A stretch of DNA of 64,000 bases from Mesorhizobium zhangyense (GCF_011045115.1 NZ_JAAKZG010000005.1:186001-250000); one strand, 5' to 3'. Counted from the first letter of the stretch, positions 19,866-29,883 are shown. Notes: generated from the letters alone by a model not told the origin. Made by a program: numbers and translations.

Positions 19866-19896
19866 AAGAGCGCGGCATCGTCCGCGCTCTTTTTGT
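19866..19896 (+). terminator. Rho-independent terminator downstream of mmsA
   Basis: AGAGCGCGG (19867-19875), a six-base loop, CCGCGCTCT (19882-19890) and a T-rich run form a clean intrinsic terminator. Confidence 0.85.
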
Positions 19897-19931
19897 TTGT
19901 TTGTGGGCGCGCGCGGGGTTGGCGATTGGCG

Positions 19932-20117
19932 TTTCCTCGCCCCTACGAAGTGGGGGAGAGGTGGCTCGGGCGAAGCCCGAGACGGAGAGGGGGATCTCGT
20001 TGATCTCGGCAACCCCGATATGATCGACGCCCCTCCGCCAGCCTACCGCGCTTCATCCTCCCCCTATCCGGTTTGCTTCGCAAACCACCTCTCCCCCGCA
20101 AGAGCGGGGGCGAGGAA
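19932..20117. repeat. Inverted-repeat intergenic element upstream of the hydroxyproline regulator 3' end
   Basis: TTTCCTCGCCCC...GGGGGAGAGGTGG (19932-19964) is complementary, with a few mismatches, to 20085-20117. Smaller palindromes (CTCGGGCGAAGCCCGAG, GGTTTGCTTCGCAAACC) lie inside. With the preceding elements it fills the 438-base gap between mmsA and the GntR gene; no gene is visible in that gap. Confidence 0.75.
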
Positions 20118-20137
20118 CCGCAGCTTCGGCGTAGGAA

Positions 20138-20809
20138 TCACCGCATCGCAGCGGCCTGCGCGTGCAAGCGCAGGAGCGCCATCAGCCGGTCGGCTTCGAT
20201 GCCGGCGGCTTCCTCGTCGCGTTCGAGGATGGCGCGGATGAGTGAGACGTGGTTGCCGGCGGCCTCGGCGAGGCCCGTTCCGCTCTGGAAGCGGAACCAG
20301 AAACGGCGGCTATGCGTCTGCAGGGGCGCGACGAGCTGGGCGGCGAAACGGTTGTCGGCGGCGAGCGCCATGGCCTCGTCGAGCGACTTGTCGGCCTCGA
20401 GATAGCCGGCGACGTCGTTGGTCAGCACGGCATCGTGCATGGCCATCGCCGTCTCCTGGAAACGGCTGGACATTTCAGCGGTGGCGAAGCGCGCGGCCGA
20501 ACGGGCCAGAATCACCTCCACGCCACGGCGTGCATCGAGCACGCGCAGCCAGTCGCCGGCATGCAGCGGTGCGATCTCGAGGCCGGCGCGCGGACGCACC
20601 GAGACCAGCCCTTCCCATGCCAGGCGCTGGATCGCCTCGCGAACGGGGGTGCGCCCGAGCGACAGTTTTTCGATCAGCGCCTTCTCGGTGGTGACGCTGC
20701 CGGGTGCCAGTTCGAGCGTGACGATCATTTTTTCGAGCACGCGATAGGCTTTCGCGCTGGCGGATTCGGCGATGTCCACGCGTTCCGGCTTGCTGTCGAC
20801 GGTATTCAA
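20138..20809 (-). CDS. GntR-family (FCD) regulator of the hydroxyproline cluster
   Basis: The 223-residue protein has an N-terminal winged HTH (LELAPGSVTTEKALIEKLSL then GRTPVREAIQRLAWEGLVSV, with the family's RTPVREA) and a helical FCD effector domain (~90-215). It is transcribed divergently from the deaminase gene, with 109 bases between the two starts. That gap holds three palindromes centred on TATA (20838-20903). By analogy with HypR of Sinorhizobium it should repress the downstream catabolic genes until hydroxyproline is present; this is inference from position and family. Confidence 0.88.
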   Translation of the reverse strand: MNTVDSKPERVDIAESASAKAYRVLEKMIVTLELAPGSVTTEKALIEKLSLGRTPVREAIQRLAWEGLVSVRPRAGLEIAPLHAGDWLRVLDARRGVEVILARSAARFATAEMSSRFQETAMAMHDAVLTNDVAGYLEADKSLDEAMALAADNRFAAQLVAPLQTHSRRFWFRFQSGTGLAEAAGNHVSLIRAILERDEEAAGIEADRLMALLRLHAQAAAMR

Positions 20810-20837
20810 GGCTGCTCATTCCGGTTAATATATTTTT

Positions 20838-20903
20838 TGATATATCAGGCTGCAAAGCCAATTGACAGAAGGAATTCTTTACAGATATATCTGTGGTATA
20901 TCA
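20838..20903 (+). promoter_or_regulatory. GntR operator array and promoter of the hydroxyproline operon
   Basis: TGATATATCA (20838-20847) and ACAGATATATCTGT (20881-20894) are perfect palindromes, and TGGTATATCA (20894-20903) is a near copy. TTGACA (20862-20867) and TATATC (20886-20891) fit -35/-10 boxes, so the second palindrome covers the -10. The arrangement is what an FCD-type GntR repressor would use to control both divergent genes. Confidence 0.7.
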
Positions 20904-20918
20904 GATGGAGCGACCGAT

Positions 20919-21812
20919 ATGTGGACCGGAGTCTTTCCCGCCGTAACGACCAAATTCACCGAGGACGACCGCCTCGACCATGCCGAGATGGAGCGCTGCT
21001 TTACGCTGCAGATGGAAGCGGGTTGCGACGGCATCATCGTCGCCGGTTCGCTGGGCGAGGGGCCGATGCTGTCGGTCGAGGAAAAGCTTTCGGTGCTGAA
21101 GACGGCGCAGGGCGTTGCCAACGGCAAGCCGGTGCTTCTGACCATCAACGAGGCGGGAACGCGTGAGGGCGCCGCGATTGCCAAGCAGGCGGCTAAAGCA
21201 GGGGCCGACGGCCTGATGATCGTGCCGAGCCCGATCTACCACACCAACCCGCAGGAGACGGTCGCCACGCTGAAGGCGATGGCCGCTGGCGGCGGCTTGC
21301 CGGTGATGATCTATTCCAACCGCGTCGCCTACCGCGTCGATGTCACCATCGAGGTAATGGAGGAGCTGGCTTCCGATCCGCTGTTCGTCGCGGTCAAGGA
21401 ATCGTCAGATGACATCCGCCGCTCGACCGAGATCATCAACCGCTTCGGCGACCGTTTTGATCTTTTCACCGGCGTCGACAATCTGGCCTTCGAGGCGCTC
21501 AGCGTTGGCGCCATTGGTTGGGTTGCCGGTCTTGTCACGGCCTTTCCGCGCGAGACGGTGGCGATCTACCAGCTCATGAAGCAGGGTCGCCGGGAAGAGG
21601 CGCTCGCCATCTATCGCTGGTTCCGCCCGCTGCTAGACCTCGACGTCTCGAGCTATCTGGTCCAGAACATCAAGCTTGCCGAGGTTCACGCCATCGGCAC
21701 AAATGACCGCGTACGCATGCCGCGCCAGCCGCTTTCGGGCGAGCGCCGCAACGCGGTCGAGAAGATCGTCAAGGATGCACTTGCAGTCAGGCCTGTATTG
21801 CCGTCTTTCTGA
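20919..21812 (+). CDS. hypD: Pyrroline-4-hydroxy-2-carboxylate deaminase (DHDPS family)
   Basis: The ATG at 20919, after GGAG, gives 297 residues starting MWTGVFPAVTTKF; the upstream open frame crosses the operators. This is a DapA-fold TIM barrel: GCDGIIVAGSLGEGPMLS, IVPSPIYHTNP, IYSNRVAYR and the Schiff-base lysine K160 in VAVKESSDD. True DapA normally has YNVP where this has YSNR. Placed between a GntR regulator and hydroxyproline oxidase/epimerase genes, it most likely deaminates pyrroline-4-hydroxy-2-carboxylate to 2-ketoglutarate semialdehyde. Another DHDPS-family lyase remains possible if context misleads. Confidence 0.88.
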   Translation: MWTGVFPAVTTKFTEDDRLDHAEMERCFTLQMEAGCDGIIVAGSLGEGPMLSVEEKLSVLKTAQGVANGKPVLLTINEAGTREGAAIAKQAAKAGADGLMIVPSPIYHTNPQETVATLKAMAAGGGLPVMIYSNRVAYRVDVTIEVMEELASDPLFVAVKESSDDIRRSTEIINRFGDRFDLFTGVDNLAFEALSVGAIGWVAGLVTAFPRETVAIYQLMKQGRREEALAIYRWFRPLLDLDVSSYLVQNIKLAEVHAIGTNDRVRMPRQPLSGERRNAVEKIVKDALAVRPVLPSF

Positions 21813-21842
21813 TCGCTGAAATCAGAGACGGCGGGAGGCGTC

Positions 21843-23099
21843 ATGAGTGGAAGCAGTTCAGGCGAGGTGGAAGTGGCCATCATAGGTGCCGGCATCGTCG
21901 GCATCTGTGCTGCGGCTCATCTCGCTGAGGCCGGGCTCAAGGTGACGGTGTTCGACCGCACCGGCATCTGCGAAGAAACCAGTTCCGGCAATGCTGCAGC
22001 ACTCGCCTTTTCCGATGTGCTGCCGCTGGCGCATAAGGGCATGCTGGCGCAGGTGCCGAAATGGCTTCTCGATCCGCTCGGGCCGCTCGCCATCCCGCCG
22101 GCATACTTCCCCAAGCTTATGCCCTGGCTCTATCGTTTCTGGCGCGCGGGTGCGGCTGGAAATTACGAGGGCGGGCTGGTCGCGCAGGCCAGCCTGATGA
22201 GTCTCGCCGAGACTGCCTGGGCCGGACTGATGCAGCGTTCCGGCACGAAATCCATGCTGCGCGAGGACGGTTCGCTGGAACTCTATGAGAGCGAGCAGGA
22301 ATTTCGCGATTCACTGCCCGGCTGGGCGGCGCGCGACCGCTTCGGCATCGGCTATCGCCATCTCGAGAGGGATGAAATTTCAGCCTACCAGCCCGGCCTC
22401 TCGCCGCATCTGGTACGCGGCACTTTCGTGCCGGGCTGGAAGACCGTTTCGGATCCGAAACTGCTCGGTAAGGCGATCTGGAAATATGCTGAGAGCAGAG
22501 GCGCGAAGTTCGTCCAGGGCGATGTCGCGCTCGCCTTGCCGTCGAACGAAAAGATCGCGATACAGCTGAAGCAGGGCCGCACGATCCTGGCGGACAAACT
22601 CGTCGTCGCGGCGGGTGCGTGGTCGCATCTTCTGGCGCGGCAGTTTGGCGACCGCATCCCGCTGGAGACCGAGCGCGGCTACAACACGACGCTGCCGACA
22701 ACCGCCTTCGACGTGAAGCGCCAGCTCATCTTCTCCCATCAGGGTTTTGTCGTCACGCCGCTGGAAACCGGCATTCGTGTCGGTGGCGCGGTGGAACTCG
22801 GCGGGCTCAATCGGGCGCCGAATTTCGCCCGCGCAAAAGCGATGATGAAAAAGGCGCAGAAATTCATGCCGGGGCTCGATCCATCGGGCGGGCGCGAATG
22901 GATGGGCTATCGCCCGTCGCTGCCGGATTCGCTGCCGGTCATCGGCCGTGCCAGCGGCCGCGACAATGTCTTCTACGCTTTCGGCCACGGCCATCTTGGC
23001 CTGACGCAATCGGCGGCCACTGGCGCCTTGATCCGCGACCTTGTTCTGCGGCAGGCTCCGGAAATCGACCTGTCACCTTTTTCCGCGCAACGCTTCTGA
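21843..23099 (+). CDS. hypO: FAD-dependent D-hydroxyproline dehydrogenase/oxidase
   Basis: The 418-residue DAO-type flavoprotein begins with VEVAIIGAGIVGICAAAHLA (FAD-binding GxGxxG) and has EETSSGNAAALAFSDVLPLA, related to DadA. C-terminal blocks are MGYRPSLPDSLPVIGRA and FGHGHLGLTQSAATG. In the hydroxyproline pathway this enzyme oxidises cis-4-hydroxy-D-proline to pyrroline-4-hydroxy-2-carboxylate. It starts 30 bases after hypD and ends six bases before the epimerase gene, so the three form one operon. Confidence 0.87.
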   Translation: MSGSSSGEVEVAIIGAGIVGICAAAHLAEAGLKVTVFDRTGICEETSSGNAAALAFSDVLPLAHKGMLAQVPKWLLDPLGPLAIPPAYFPKLMPWLYRFWRAGAAGNYEGGLVAQASLMSLAETAWAGLMQRSGTKSMLREDGSLELYESEQEFRDSLPGWAARDRFGIGYRHLERDEISAYQPGLSPHLVRGTFVPGWKTVSDPKLLGKAIWKYAESRGAKFVQGDVALALPSNEKIAIQLKQGRTILADKLVVAAGAWSHLLARQFGDRIPLETERGYNTTLPTTAFDVKRQLIFSHQGFVVTPLETGIRVGGAVELGGLNRAPNFARAKAMMKKAQKFMPGLDPSGGREWMGYRPSLPDSLPVIGRASGRDNVFYAFGHGHLGLTQSAATGALIRDLVLRQAPEIDLSPFSAQRF

Positions 23100-23105
23100 G
23101 GCATC

Positions 23106-24107
23106 ATGGCTCGGCATTCCTTCTTCTGCATCGACGGTCACACCTGCGGCAACCCGGTCCGGCTCGTCGCCGGCGGCGGGCCGCAGCTTCAGGGCTCGAC
23201 CATGATGGAGCGGCGCGCGCATTTTCTGGCCGAGTACGACTGGATCCGCACCGGGTTGATGTTCGAGCCGCGCGGCCACGACGTCATGTCCGGCTCGATC
23301 CTTTATCCGCCGACGCGCGAGGATTGCGACATCGCCATCCTGTTCATCGAGACCTCAGGCTGCCTGCCGATGTGCGGCCACGGCACCATCGGTACGGTGA
23401 CGATGGCGATCGAGCATGGGCTGGTGAAGCCGAAGACGCCGGGCACGCTGCGCCTCGACACACCGGCCGGGCTGGTTATTGCCGAATACAAACAGGTTGG
23501 CGAATATGTCGAGGAGGTTCGCATCACCAACGTGCCGTCCTTCCTCTATGCCGAGGGGCTGACGGTGGAGTGCCCGGTGCTCGGCGAGCTCAAGGTCGAT
23601 GTCGCCTATGGCGGCAATTTCTACGCCATCGTCGAGCCGCAGGACAACTACCGCGACATGGCCGATCATTCGGCCGGCGACCTCATCGCCTGGAGCCCGG
23701 TGGTGCGCCAGCGGCTGAACGAGAAATACACCTTCGTGCATCCCGAAAATCCCGGCATCAACCGGCTGTCGCACATGCTGTGGACCGGCGCGCCGAAACA
23801 CGAGGAAGCGGATGCGCGCAATGCCGTCTTCTACGGCGACAAGGCGATCGACCGCTCGCCTTGCGGCACCGGCACCTCGGCGCGCATGGCGCAACTCCAT
23901 GCCAAGGGCAGGCTGAAGACCGGGGACGATTTCATCCACGAATCGATCATCGGCTCGCTGTTCAAGGGCCGGGTCGAAAGCGAAACGCGCGTTGCCGAAA
24001 AGCCGGCGATCATTCCCTCGATCGGCGGATGGGCGCGGATGACGGGATTGAATACAATCTTCATAGATGATCGCGATCCCTTCGCGCATGGCTTCGTCGT
24101 TAGTTGA
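23106..24107 (+). CDS. hypRE: 4-hydroxyproline 2-epimerase (proline racemase family)
   Basis: The 333-residue protein carries both catalytic cysteines of the epimerase class: C90 in LPMCGHGTIG and C253 in DRSPCGTGTSAR. The start MARHSFFCIDGHTCGNPVRL is typical of hydroxyproline epimerases, and the length matches them. The Cys/Cys pair separates it from trans-3-hydroxyproline dehydratases, which replace one Cys with Thr. It converts trans-4-hydroxy-L-proline to cis-4-hydroxy-D-proline, the first pathway step, and is the last gene of the operon. The final enzyme, ketoglutarate-semialdehyde dehydrogenase, and a dedicated transporter are not recognised nearby. Confidence 0.93.
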   Translation: MARHSFFCIDGHTCGNPVRLVAGGGPQLQGSTMMERRAHFLAEYDWIRTGLMFEPRGHDVMSGSILYPPTREDCDIAILFIETSGCLPMCGHGTIGTVTMAIEHGLVKPKTPGTLRLDTPAGLVIAEYKQVGEYVEEVRITNVPSFLYAEGLTVECPVLGELKVDVAYGGNFYAIVEPQDNYRDMADHSAGDLIAWSPVVRQRLNEKYTFVHPENPGINRLSHMLWTGAPKHEEADARNAVFYGDKAIDRSPCGTGTSARMAQLHAKGRLKTGDDFIHESIIGSLFKGRVESETRVAEKPAIIPSIGGWARMTGLNTIFIDDRDPFAHGFVVS

Positions 24108-24435
24108 AAAGGGCTGCGGCACGCAATGGTTGCCGAAACAATGCTACCGCGCTTGATGCAACAATTCGTCGTGATTTGCCTATTGGGCGCATGATTGTAC
24201 GATAGAATGGAAAAGGTATCACAAATTCAGCAAGGACATTGCGTTGGGCCAATGCTAGCTTTCGCTATAGTCCAGTAAGCCAGGATCAAAAACAAGCAGC
24301 TTGGACGCATGCCTGAAGCCTTTCCGCCCGGTCGCGAAAATTGACGTTGCAATCCGGGTGCGAGGCTTTAGGACTAGGGGAAATACGAAAAGGAATGCGA
24401 CCCAAAAGGCGACATTCCAGGGGAGCCGCAGCTAG
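24108..24435 (+). promoter_or_regulatory. 328-base gap with the probable liv operon promoter
   Basis: There is no coding sequence. It is A/T-richer than its flanks. CTATAG (24265-24270) is a good -10 candidate, with weak -35 options around 24243. GGGGAGCC about ten bases before the livH ATG is a strong ribosome-binding site. The leader would be about 150 nt; I see no riboswitch in it. Confidence 0.4.
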
Positions 24436-25338
<903 letters not shown>

Positions 25339-25342
25339 CATC

Positions 25343-26911
25343 ATGGTTCAAACCGTCTCCACCAGCCGGGAAGAGGTCGCAAACCCCTTCCCGCAGGCTA
25401 TCCGTGAAGCGCTCTATGCCGGCGCGATCTCCTTTGGCCTGTTCGTGCTGTTCATCGGCCTCAAGAGCGACCAGAACATCCGCAACGAACTGATCCTCGT
25501 CCAGCGCTGGGGCCTGCTCGCCATCGTCGTGGCGCTCGTCATGATCGGGCGTTTCGTCGCCGTCGCCTATATCCGCCCGTTCGTGGCGAACCAAAAAATC
25601 GCCAACATCGCGACCGGCCTGTTTCCCGACAGTGCTGCGACGCGCTTCTTCCGGCTTCCCTATTTCATCGCCGCCGTCGTCATTGCCGCCGTTCTGCTGT
25701 TCTTCAGCGGCACGCTGGCGGGTGCTCTCAGCCCGCAGTCGGCCGCCTATGTCGGCCTGCTGCGCGGCGTCGCCATCATCTACGCGCTGGCGTCGGTTCT
25801 GTTCTATTTCCGCAGCTTCATCCTGGCGCATTTTTCGCTGCTGTCGGTCATTCTCCTGGTGCTCTACCCGGTCGCCATGGTGCTTATGTTCGGCTTCCAG
25901 GGTTCGCTCAAATGGGTGGACAATTTCGGCATCCAGATCCTGATCTATGTGATGCTGGCATGGGGCCTCAACATCGTCGTCGGCCTCGCCGGCCTGCTCG
26001 ATCTGGGCTATGTCGCCTTCTATGCGGTGGGCGCCTATTCCTATGCGCTGCTCGGTACGCATTTCGGCTGGTCGTTCTGGATATTGCTGCCGGCTGCCGG
26101 CCTGATGGCCGCCTTCTGGGGCGTCATCCTCGGCTTTCCGGTTCTGCGCCTGCGCGGCGACTATCTGGCGATCGTCACATTGGCCTTCGGCGAGATCATC
26201 CGCCTCGTGCTGATCAACTGGCGCGAAGTCACCAACGGATCGGCCGGCATCTCCGGTATTCCCAAGGTCAGCTTCTTCGGCCTGTTCTCGTTCAACGTCA
26301 GCGATCCGAACTATATCGCCAAGGTCTTCAACATCGCCCAGTCCGGCGCCTATTATAAGATCTTCCTCTATTACCTGATCCTTGCACTGGCGCTGCTCAC
26401 CGCCTTCGTCACCATCAGGCTGCGCCGCATGCCGGTCGGCCGTGCATGGGAAGCATTGCGCGAAGACGAGATCGCCTGCCGCTCGCTCGGCATCAACACC
26501 ACCACCACCAAGCTTACCGCCTTTGCCACCGGCGCGATGTTCGGCGGCTTTGCCGGCTCGTTCTTCGCGGCGCGGCAAGGCTTCGTCAGCCCGGAATCCT
26601 TCGTGTTCCTGGAATCGGCGATCATCCTCGCCATCGTCGTCCTTGGCGGCATGGGCTCGCTCACCGGCATCGCCATCGCGGCGCTGGTGATGATCGGCGG
26701 CACCGAGATCCTGCGTGAAATGCAGTTCCTGAAGGCGATCTTCGGCGACAGCTTCACGCCGGAACTCTACCGCATGCTGCTGTTCGGCTGCGCCATGGTG
26801 ATCGTCATGCTGTGGAAGCCGCGCGGCTTCGTCGGCAGCCGCGAACCCACCGCATTCCTGCATGAACGAAAATCCGTTTCAGCTTCCTTCACCAAGGAAG
26901 GGCACGGCTGA
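25343..26911 (+). CDS. livM: Branched-chain amino acid ABC transporter permease LivM
   Basis: The ATG at 25343 gives 522 residues. The C-terminal ~320 residues are LivM proper: [62 protein letters not shown] and [20 protein letters not shown]. The N-terminal ~190 residues hold extra hydrophobic helices, longer than E. coli LivM (425) but common in alphaproteobacteria. Its TGA overlaps the livG ATG by one base. The substrate class is inferred from family. Confidence 0.95.
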   Translation: MVQTVSTSREEVANPFPQAIREALYAGAISFGLFVLFIGLKSDQNIRNELILVQRWGLLAIVVALVMIGRFVAVAYIRPFVANQKIANIATGLFPDSAATRFFRLPYFIAAVVIAAVLLFFSGTLAGALSPQSAAYVGLLRGVAIIYALASVLFYFRSFILAHFSLLSVILLVLYPVAMVLMFGFQGSLKWVDNFGIQILIYVMLAWGLNIVVGLAGLLDLGYVAFYAVGAYSYALLGTHFGWSFWILLPAAGLMAAFWGVILGFPVLRLRGDYLAIVTLAFGEIIRLVLINWREVTNGSAGISGIPKVSFFGLFSFNVSDPNYIAKVFNIAQSGAYYKIFLYYLILALALLTAFVTIRLRRMPVGRAWEALREDEIACRSLGINTTTTKLTAFATGAMFGGFAGSFFAARQGFVSPESFVFLESAIILAIVVLGGMGSLTGIAIAALVMIGGTEILREMQFLKAIFGDSFTPELYRMLLFGCAMVIVMLWKPRGFVGSREPTAFLHERKSVSASFTKEGHG

Positions 26912-28725
26912 TGGCTACGGGAACAGACATGAGCAAACCGATACTTTCGGTCGAGCATCTTTCGATGAAGTTCGGCGGACTGGTCGCCATCGGCGACCTG
27001 TCCTTCGAAGCCAAGCGCGGCGAGATCACCGCGCTGATCGGGCCGAACGGCGCTGGCAAGACGACCGTGTTCAACTGCATCACCGGCTTCTACAAGCCGT
27101 CGGAAGGCATGATCCGGCTGAGCGGGCATGACGGCAAGGAGTTCTTGCTGGAGCGCATGCCGGATTTCCGCATCACGGCGCAGGCCAAGGTGGCGCGAAC
27201 CTTCCAGAATATCCGCCTGTTTTCGGGCATGACGCTTCTGGAAAACCTGCTCGTTGCCCAGCACAACAAGCTCATGAAGGCCTCGGGCTACACGGTGCTC
27301 GGCCTGCTCGGCATTGGCGGTTATCGCAAGGCTTCGGCCGAATCCGTCGATCTGGCGAAGTTCTGGCTCGAAAAAGCCGAACTGATCGACCGTGCCGACG
27401 ATCCGGCCGGCGACCTGCCCTATGGCGCGCAGCGGCGCCTGGAGATCGCACGCGCCATGTGCACGGGGCCGGAGCTTCTGTGCCTGGATGAGCCGGCAGC
27501 CGGCCTCAATCCCAAGGAATCGCTGGCGCTGAATACGCTGCTAATCGACATCAAGGACAATACCGGCACGTCGATCCTTCTGATCGAGCACGACATGTCG
27601 GTGGTCATGCAAATTTCCGACCATGTCGTCGTTCTCGAATATGGCCGCAAGATTTCCGACGGCAATCCGGAATCGGTCCGCAACGACCCGCGCGTCATCG
27701 CCGCCTATCTCGGCGTCGACGACGAGGAGGTAGAGGACGTCCTGATAGCGGTCGGCGACGATCACGTCATCGAGCAGCTGGATGTTGGTCCGGACTCAGC
27801 GCATGGCCCCGGCTCGTCCTCTTCCATGCTCGCCGGGCCGGTAAGCGACACGATCGGCCATAGCGAAGGCGAGCGGATCACGGTGGCTGACGGCGCGTCG
27901 AAGGCCTCGCAGGTCGATGCCCGGGCGGCGAGAGCCGCTTCCGCGTCTGCGGCGCTGGCGGCCGTCCCGGCAGCAGCGCCCAAAGCGGCTCCGGCCAAGC
28001 CTGTCGCCAGGAAGCCTGCTGCAAAGCCGGTCGAGGCGAAACCTGCTTCCACTGCGGCAAAGGCAAAGCCCGAAGCAAAGGCGGCCAAGCCGAAAGCTGC
28101 CGTGGTATCTGGTGCGGCGGTGAAGCCGGCGGCTTCGACCAAGCCGGTGGCGACAGCGAAACCTGCTGCTACGACGGCGAAAGCTCCAACCAAGCCAACT
28201 GCCGCTTCTGCCGGCAAGGCCTCGGCCAAAAGCACCGCTCCCGCCAAGGCATCAGCCAAGCCTGTGGCCAAGGCCGTTGCTCCGGCCAAGGCCGCCACCA
28301 GCAAGCCAGTGAAGGCAGCACCCAAGCCAGCCAGTGCCAAGCCAGCCGCCAAGGCCGCGCCTGCGCCCAAGGCAGCCGGTGTTTCCAATCGGCTCGCAGC
28401 ACCCCGCGGCAACAGGCCCGACAACCTGACCCGCATCAAGGGCATCGGCCTCGTCAACGAGAAGAAGCTCAACGAGCATGGCATCTTCCATTTCGACCAG
28501 ATCGCGGCGTGGAAGAAAGCCGATGTGGTTGCGGCGGAAGCCTATCTCGCCTTCGACGGGCGCATAGCGCGTGAGGAATGGGTGAAACAGGCAGCGTTGC
28601 TGGACAAGGGCAAGGAGACGGAGTTCTCGAAGCGCGTCGACGCCGGCAAGGTCGCGACGAGCCATCCTTCGCAGAAGCCCAAGAGCGCCGCGCCGAAAGC
28701 GGCCAAGAGCGGGGAGCGTAAATAA
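26911..28725 (+). CDS. livG: LivG ATPase fused to a low-complexity linker and HhH-like domain
   Basis: Residues 1-270 are a complete LivG: Walker A GPNGAGKT (44-51), signature LPYGAQRRLEIARAM (169-183), Walker B LLCLDEP (189-195) and switch His in EHD (H227). An acidic segment (~270-330) follows, then about 150 residues made almost only of Ala, Lys, Pro, Ser and Thr (340-490). A compact folded region (503-565) begins PDNLTRIKGIGLVNEKKL and includes HFDQIAAWKK and FDGRIAREEW. Normal LivG is about 255 residues, so the extension more than doubles it. The end domain resembles the helix-hairpin-helix-like tails of rhizobial NuoE and some L21 proteins. The gene overlaps livM and livF by one base each, so the fusion is not an assembly end. 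The function of the tail is unknown. Confidence 0.93.
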   Translation: MATGTDMSKPILSVEHLSMKFGGLVAIGDLSFEAKRGEITALIGPNGAGKTTVFNCITGFYKPSEGMIRLSGHDGKEFLLERMPDFRITAQAKVARTFQNIRLFSGMTLLENLLVAQHNKLMKASGYTVLGLLGIGGYRKASAESVDLAKFWLEKAELIDRADDPAGDLPYGAQRRLEIARAMCTGPELLCLDEPAAGLNPKESLALNTLLIDIKDNTGTSILLIEHDMSVVMQISDHVVVLEYGRKISDGNPESVRNDPRVIAAYLGVDDEEVEDVLIAVGDDHVIEQLDVGPDSAHGPGSSSSMLAGPVSDTIGHSEGERITVADGASKASQVDARAARAASASAALAAVPAAAPKAAPAKPVARKPAAKPVEAKPASTAAKAKPEAKAAKPKAAVVSGAAVKPAASTKPVATAKPAATTAKAPTKPTAASAGKASAKSTAPAKASAKPVAKAVAPAKAATSKPVKAAPKPASAKPAAKAAPAPKAAGVSNRLAAPRGNRPDNLTRIKGIGLVNEKKLNEHGIFHFDQIAAWKKADVVAAEAYLAFDGRIAREEWVKQAALLDKGKETEFSKRVDAGKVATSHPSQKPKSAAPKAAKSGERK

Positions 28726-29453
28726 TGACCGGCAAAACCCTGCTTCAGGTCGAGGGCGTTGAGACCTATTACGGTAACATTCGCGCGCTCAACGGCGTCA
28801 ACGTGTCGGTCAAGGAGGGCGAGATTGTTGCCCTGATCGGCGCCAATGGCGCCGGCAAGTCTACGCTGATGATGACCATCTTCGGTTCGCCGCGTGCGCG
28901 CGCCGGCAAGATCACGTTTGCCGGAACCGACATCACCGAAATGCCGACGCATGAGATCGCGCGGCTGAGGATTGCGCAGTCGCCGGAGGGACGCCGCATC
29001 TTTCCGCGCATGACGGTGCTGGAAAATCTTCAGATGGGCGCGAGCCTCGACAATCTGAAGCATTACGACGAGGACGCCGAAAAGGTGTTCACGCTGTTTC
29101 CGCGCCTGAAGGAACGCATCAGCCAGCGCGGCGGCACGCTGTCGGGCGGCGAGCAGCAGATGCTGTCGATCGCGCGCGCTCTGATGGCGCGGCCGAAGCT
29201 CCTACTTCTGGACGAGCCGTCGCTAGGCCTGGCGCCGCTGATTGTCAAGCAGATCTTCGACGCCATCCGCGTGCTTAACAAGACGCAGGGGCTGACGGTG
29301 TTCCTGGTCGAGCAGAATGCGTTCGGCGCGCTGAAGCTGGCCACCCGCGGCTATGTGATGGTCAACGGCAATGTGACGATGAGCGGCACCGGCAAGGAAC
29401 TGCTCGCCAATCCTGAAGTGCGCGCCGCCTATCTGGAAGGCGGGCGTCATTGA
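28725..29453 (+). CDS. livF: Branched-chain amino acid ABC transporter ATPase LivF
   Basis: The 242-residue ATPase has Walker A GANGAGKST, signature LSGGEQQMLSIARALM, Walker B LLLLDEPSLGLAP and switch His replaced in context VEQNAFG, as is normal for LivF. It begins LLQVEGVETYYGNIRALNGV. Length is standard, so only LivG of the pair carries an extension. The start overlaps the livG stop (TAATG). It pairs with LivG to power the LivHM permease at the cytoplasmic face. Confidence 0.96.
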   Translation: MTGKTLLQVEGVETYYGNIRALNGVNVSVKEGEIVALIGANGAGKSTLMMTIFGSPRARAGKITFAGTDITEMPTHEIARLRIAQSPEGRRIFPRMTVLENLQMGASLDNLKHYDEDAEKVFTLFPRLKERISQRGGTLSGGEQQMLSIARALMARPKLLLLDEPSLGLAPLIVKQIFDAIRVLNKTQGLTVFLVEQNAFGALKLATRGYVMVNGNVTMSGTGKELLANPEVRAAYLEGGRH

Positions 29454-29535
29454 TCGATACTGTCACTGCGGTCGGTGTTTGAGGCAGTGAAGAAAAGGAG
29501 ACGGACCCTTCAAGGTCTGTCCGGAGGGAAGCAAA

Positions 29536-29883
29536 ATGCAGGGCATTCTTTATGAAGAACCCTCGATCTGGCAGTTCTTCTTCGTCACCTGCCTGCTTGG
29601 CGGGTGGGCGGCGTGGATGACGGGACGCGCCTGCGCGCAGACCTGGCGCAACTATGTCGCGCTGGTGTTTTATCTGCTGCTGCTCGGCATCGCGATCCGC
29701 TTCATCCATCATGCGCTGTTCAACGGTACGATGTTTTCGCTGCATTTCTACATCGTCGACACGATCATCCTTCTGGTCCTGGGATCGATCGGCTTTCGAT
29801 ACACGCGCACCAACCAAATGGTGACGCAATATAATTGGCTCTACGAGAGAGCTTCACTGTTGAGCTGGAAGCCGAAAGGTTGA
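29536..29883 (+). CDS. DUF6867 family small membrane protein in the liv operon
   Basis: The 115-residue protein has three or four hydrophobic helices (FFFVTCLLGGWAAWMTG, YVALVFYLLLLGIAIRF, FYIVDTIILLVLGSIGFRYT) and a conserved-looking end QYNWLYERASLLSWKPK. It matches what I remember as DUF6867, a family found inside rhizobial liv operons. GGAGGGAAGCAAAATG supplies a strong ribosome-binding site. Its position between livF and the binding protein suggests an accessory subunit or assembly factor of this transporter, but no function is established. Confidence 0.8.
   Translation: MQGILYEEPSIWQFFFVTCLLGGWAAWMTGRACAQTWRNYVALVFYLLLLGIAIRFIHHALFNGTMFSLHFYIVDTIILLVLGSIGFRYTRTNQMVTQYNWLYERASLLSWKPKG

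Noticed and set aside
24108-24435. Riboswitch in the liv leader
   Set aside because: No conserved riboswitch core or leader peptide rich in Leu, Ile or Val codons was seen.
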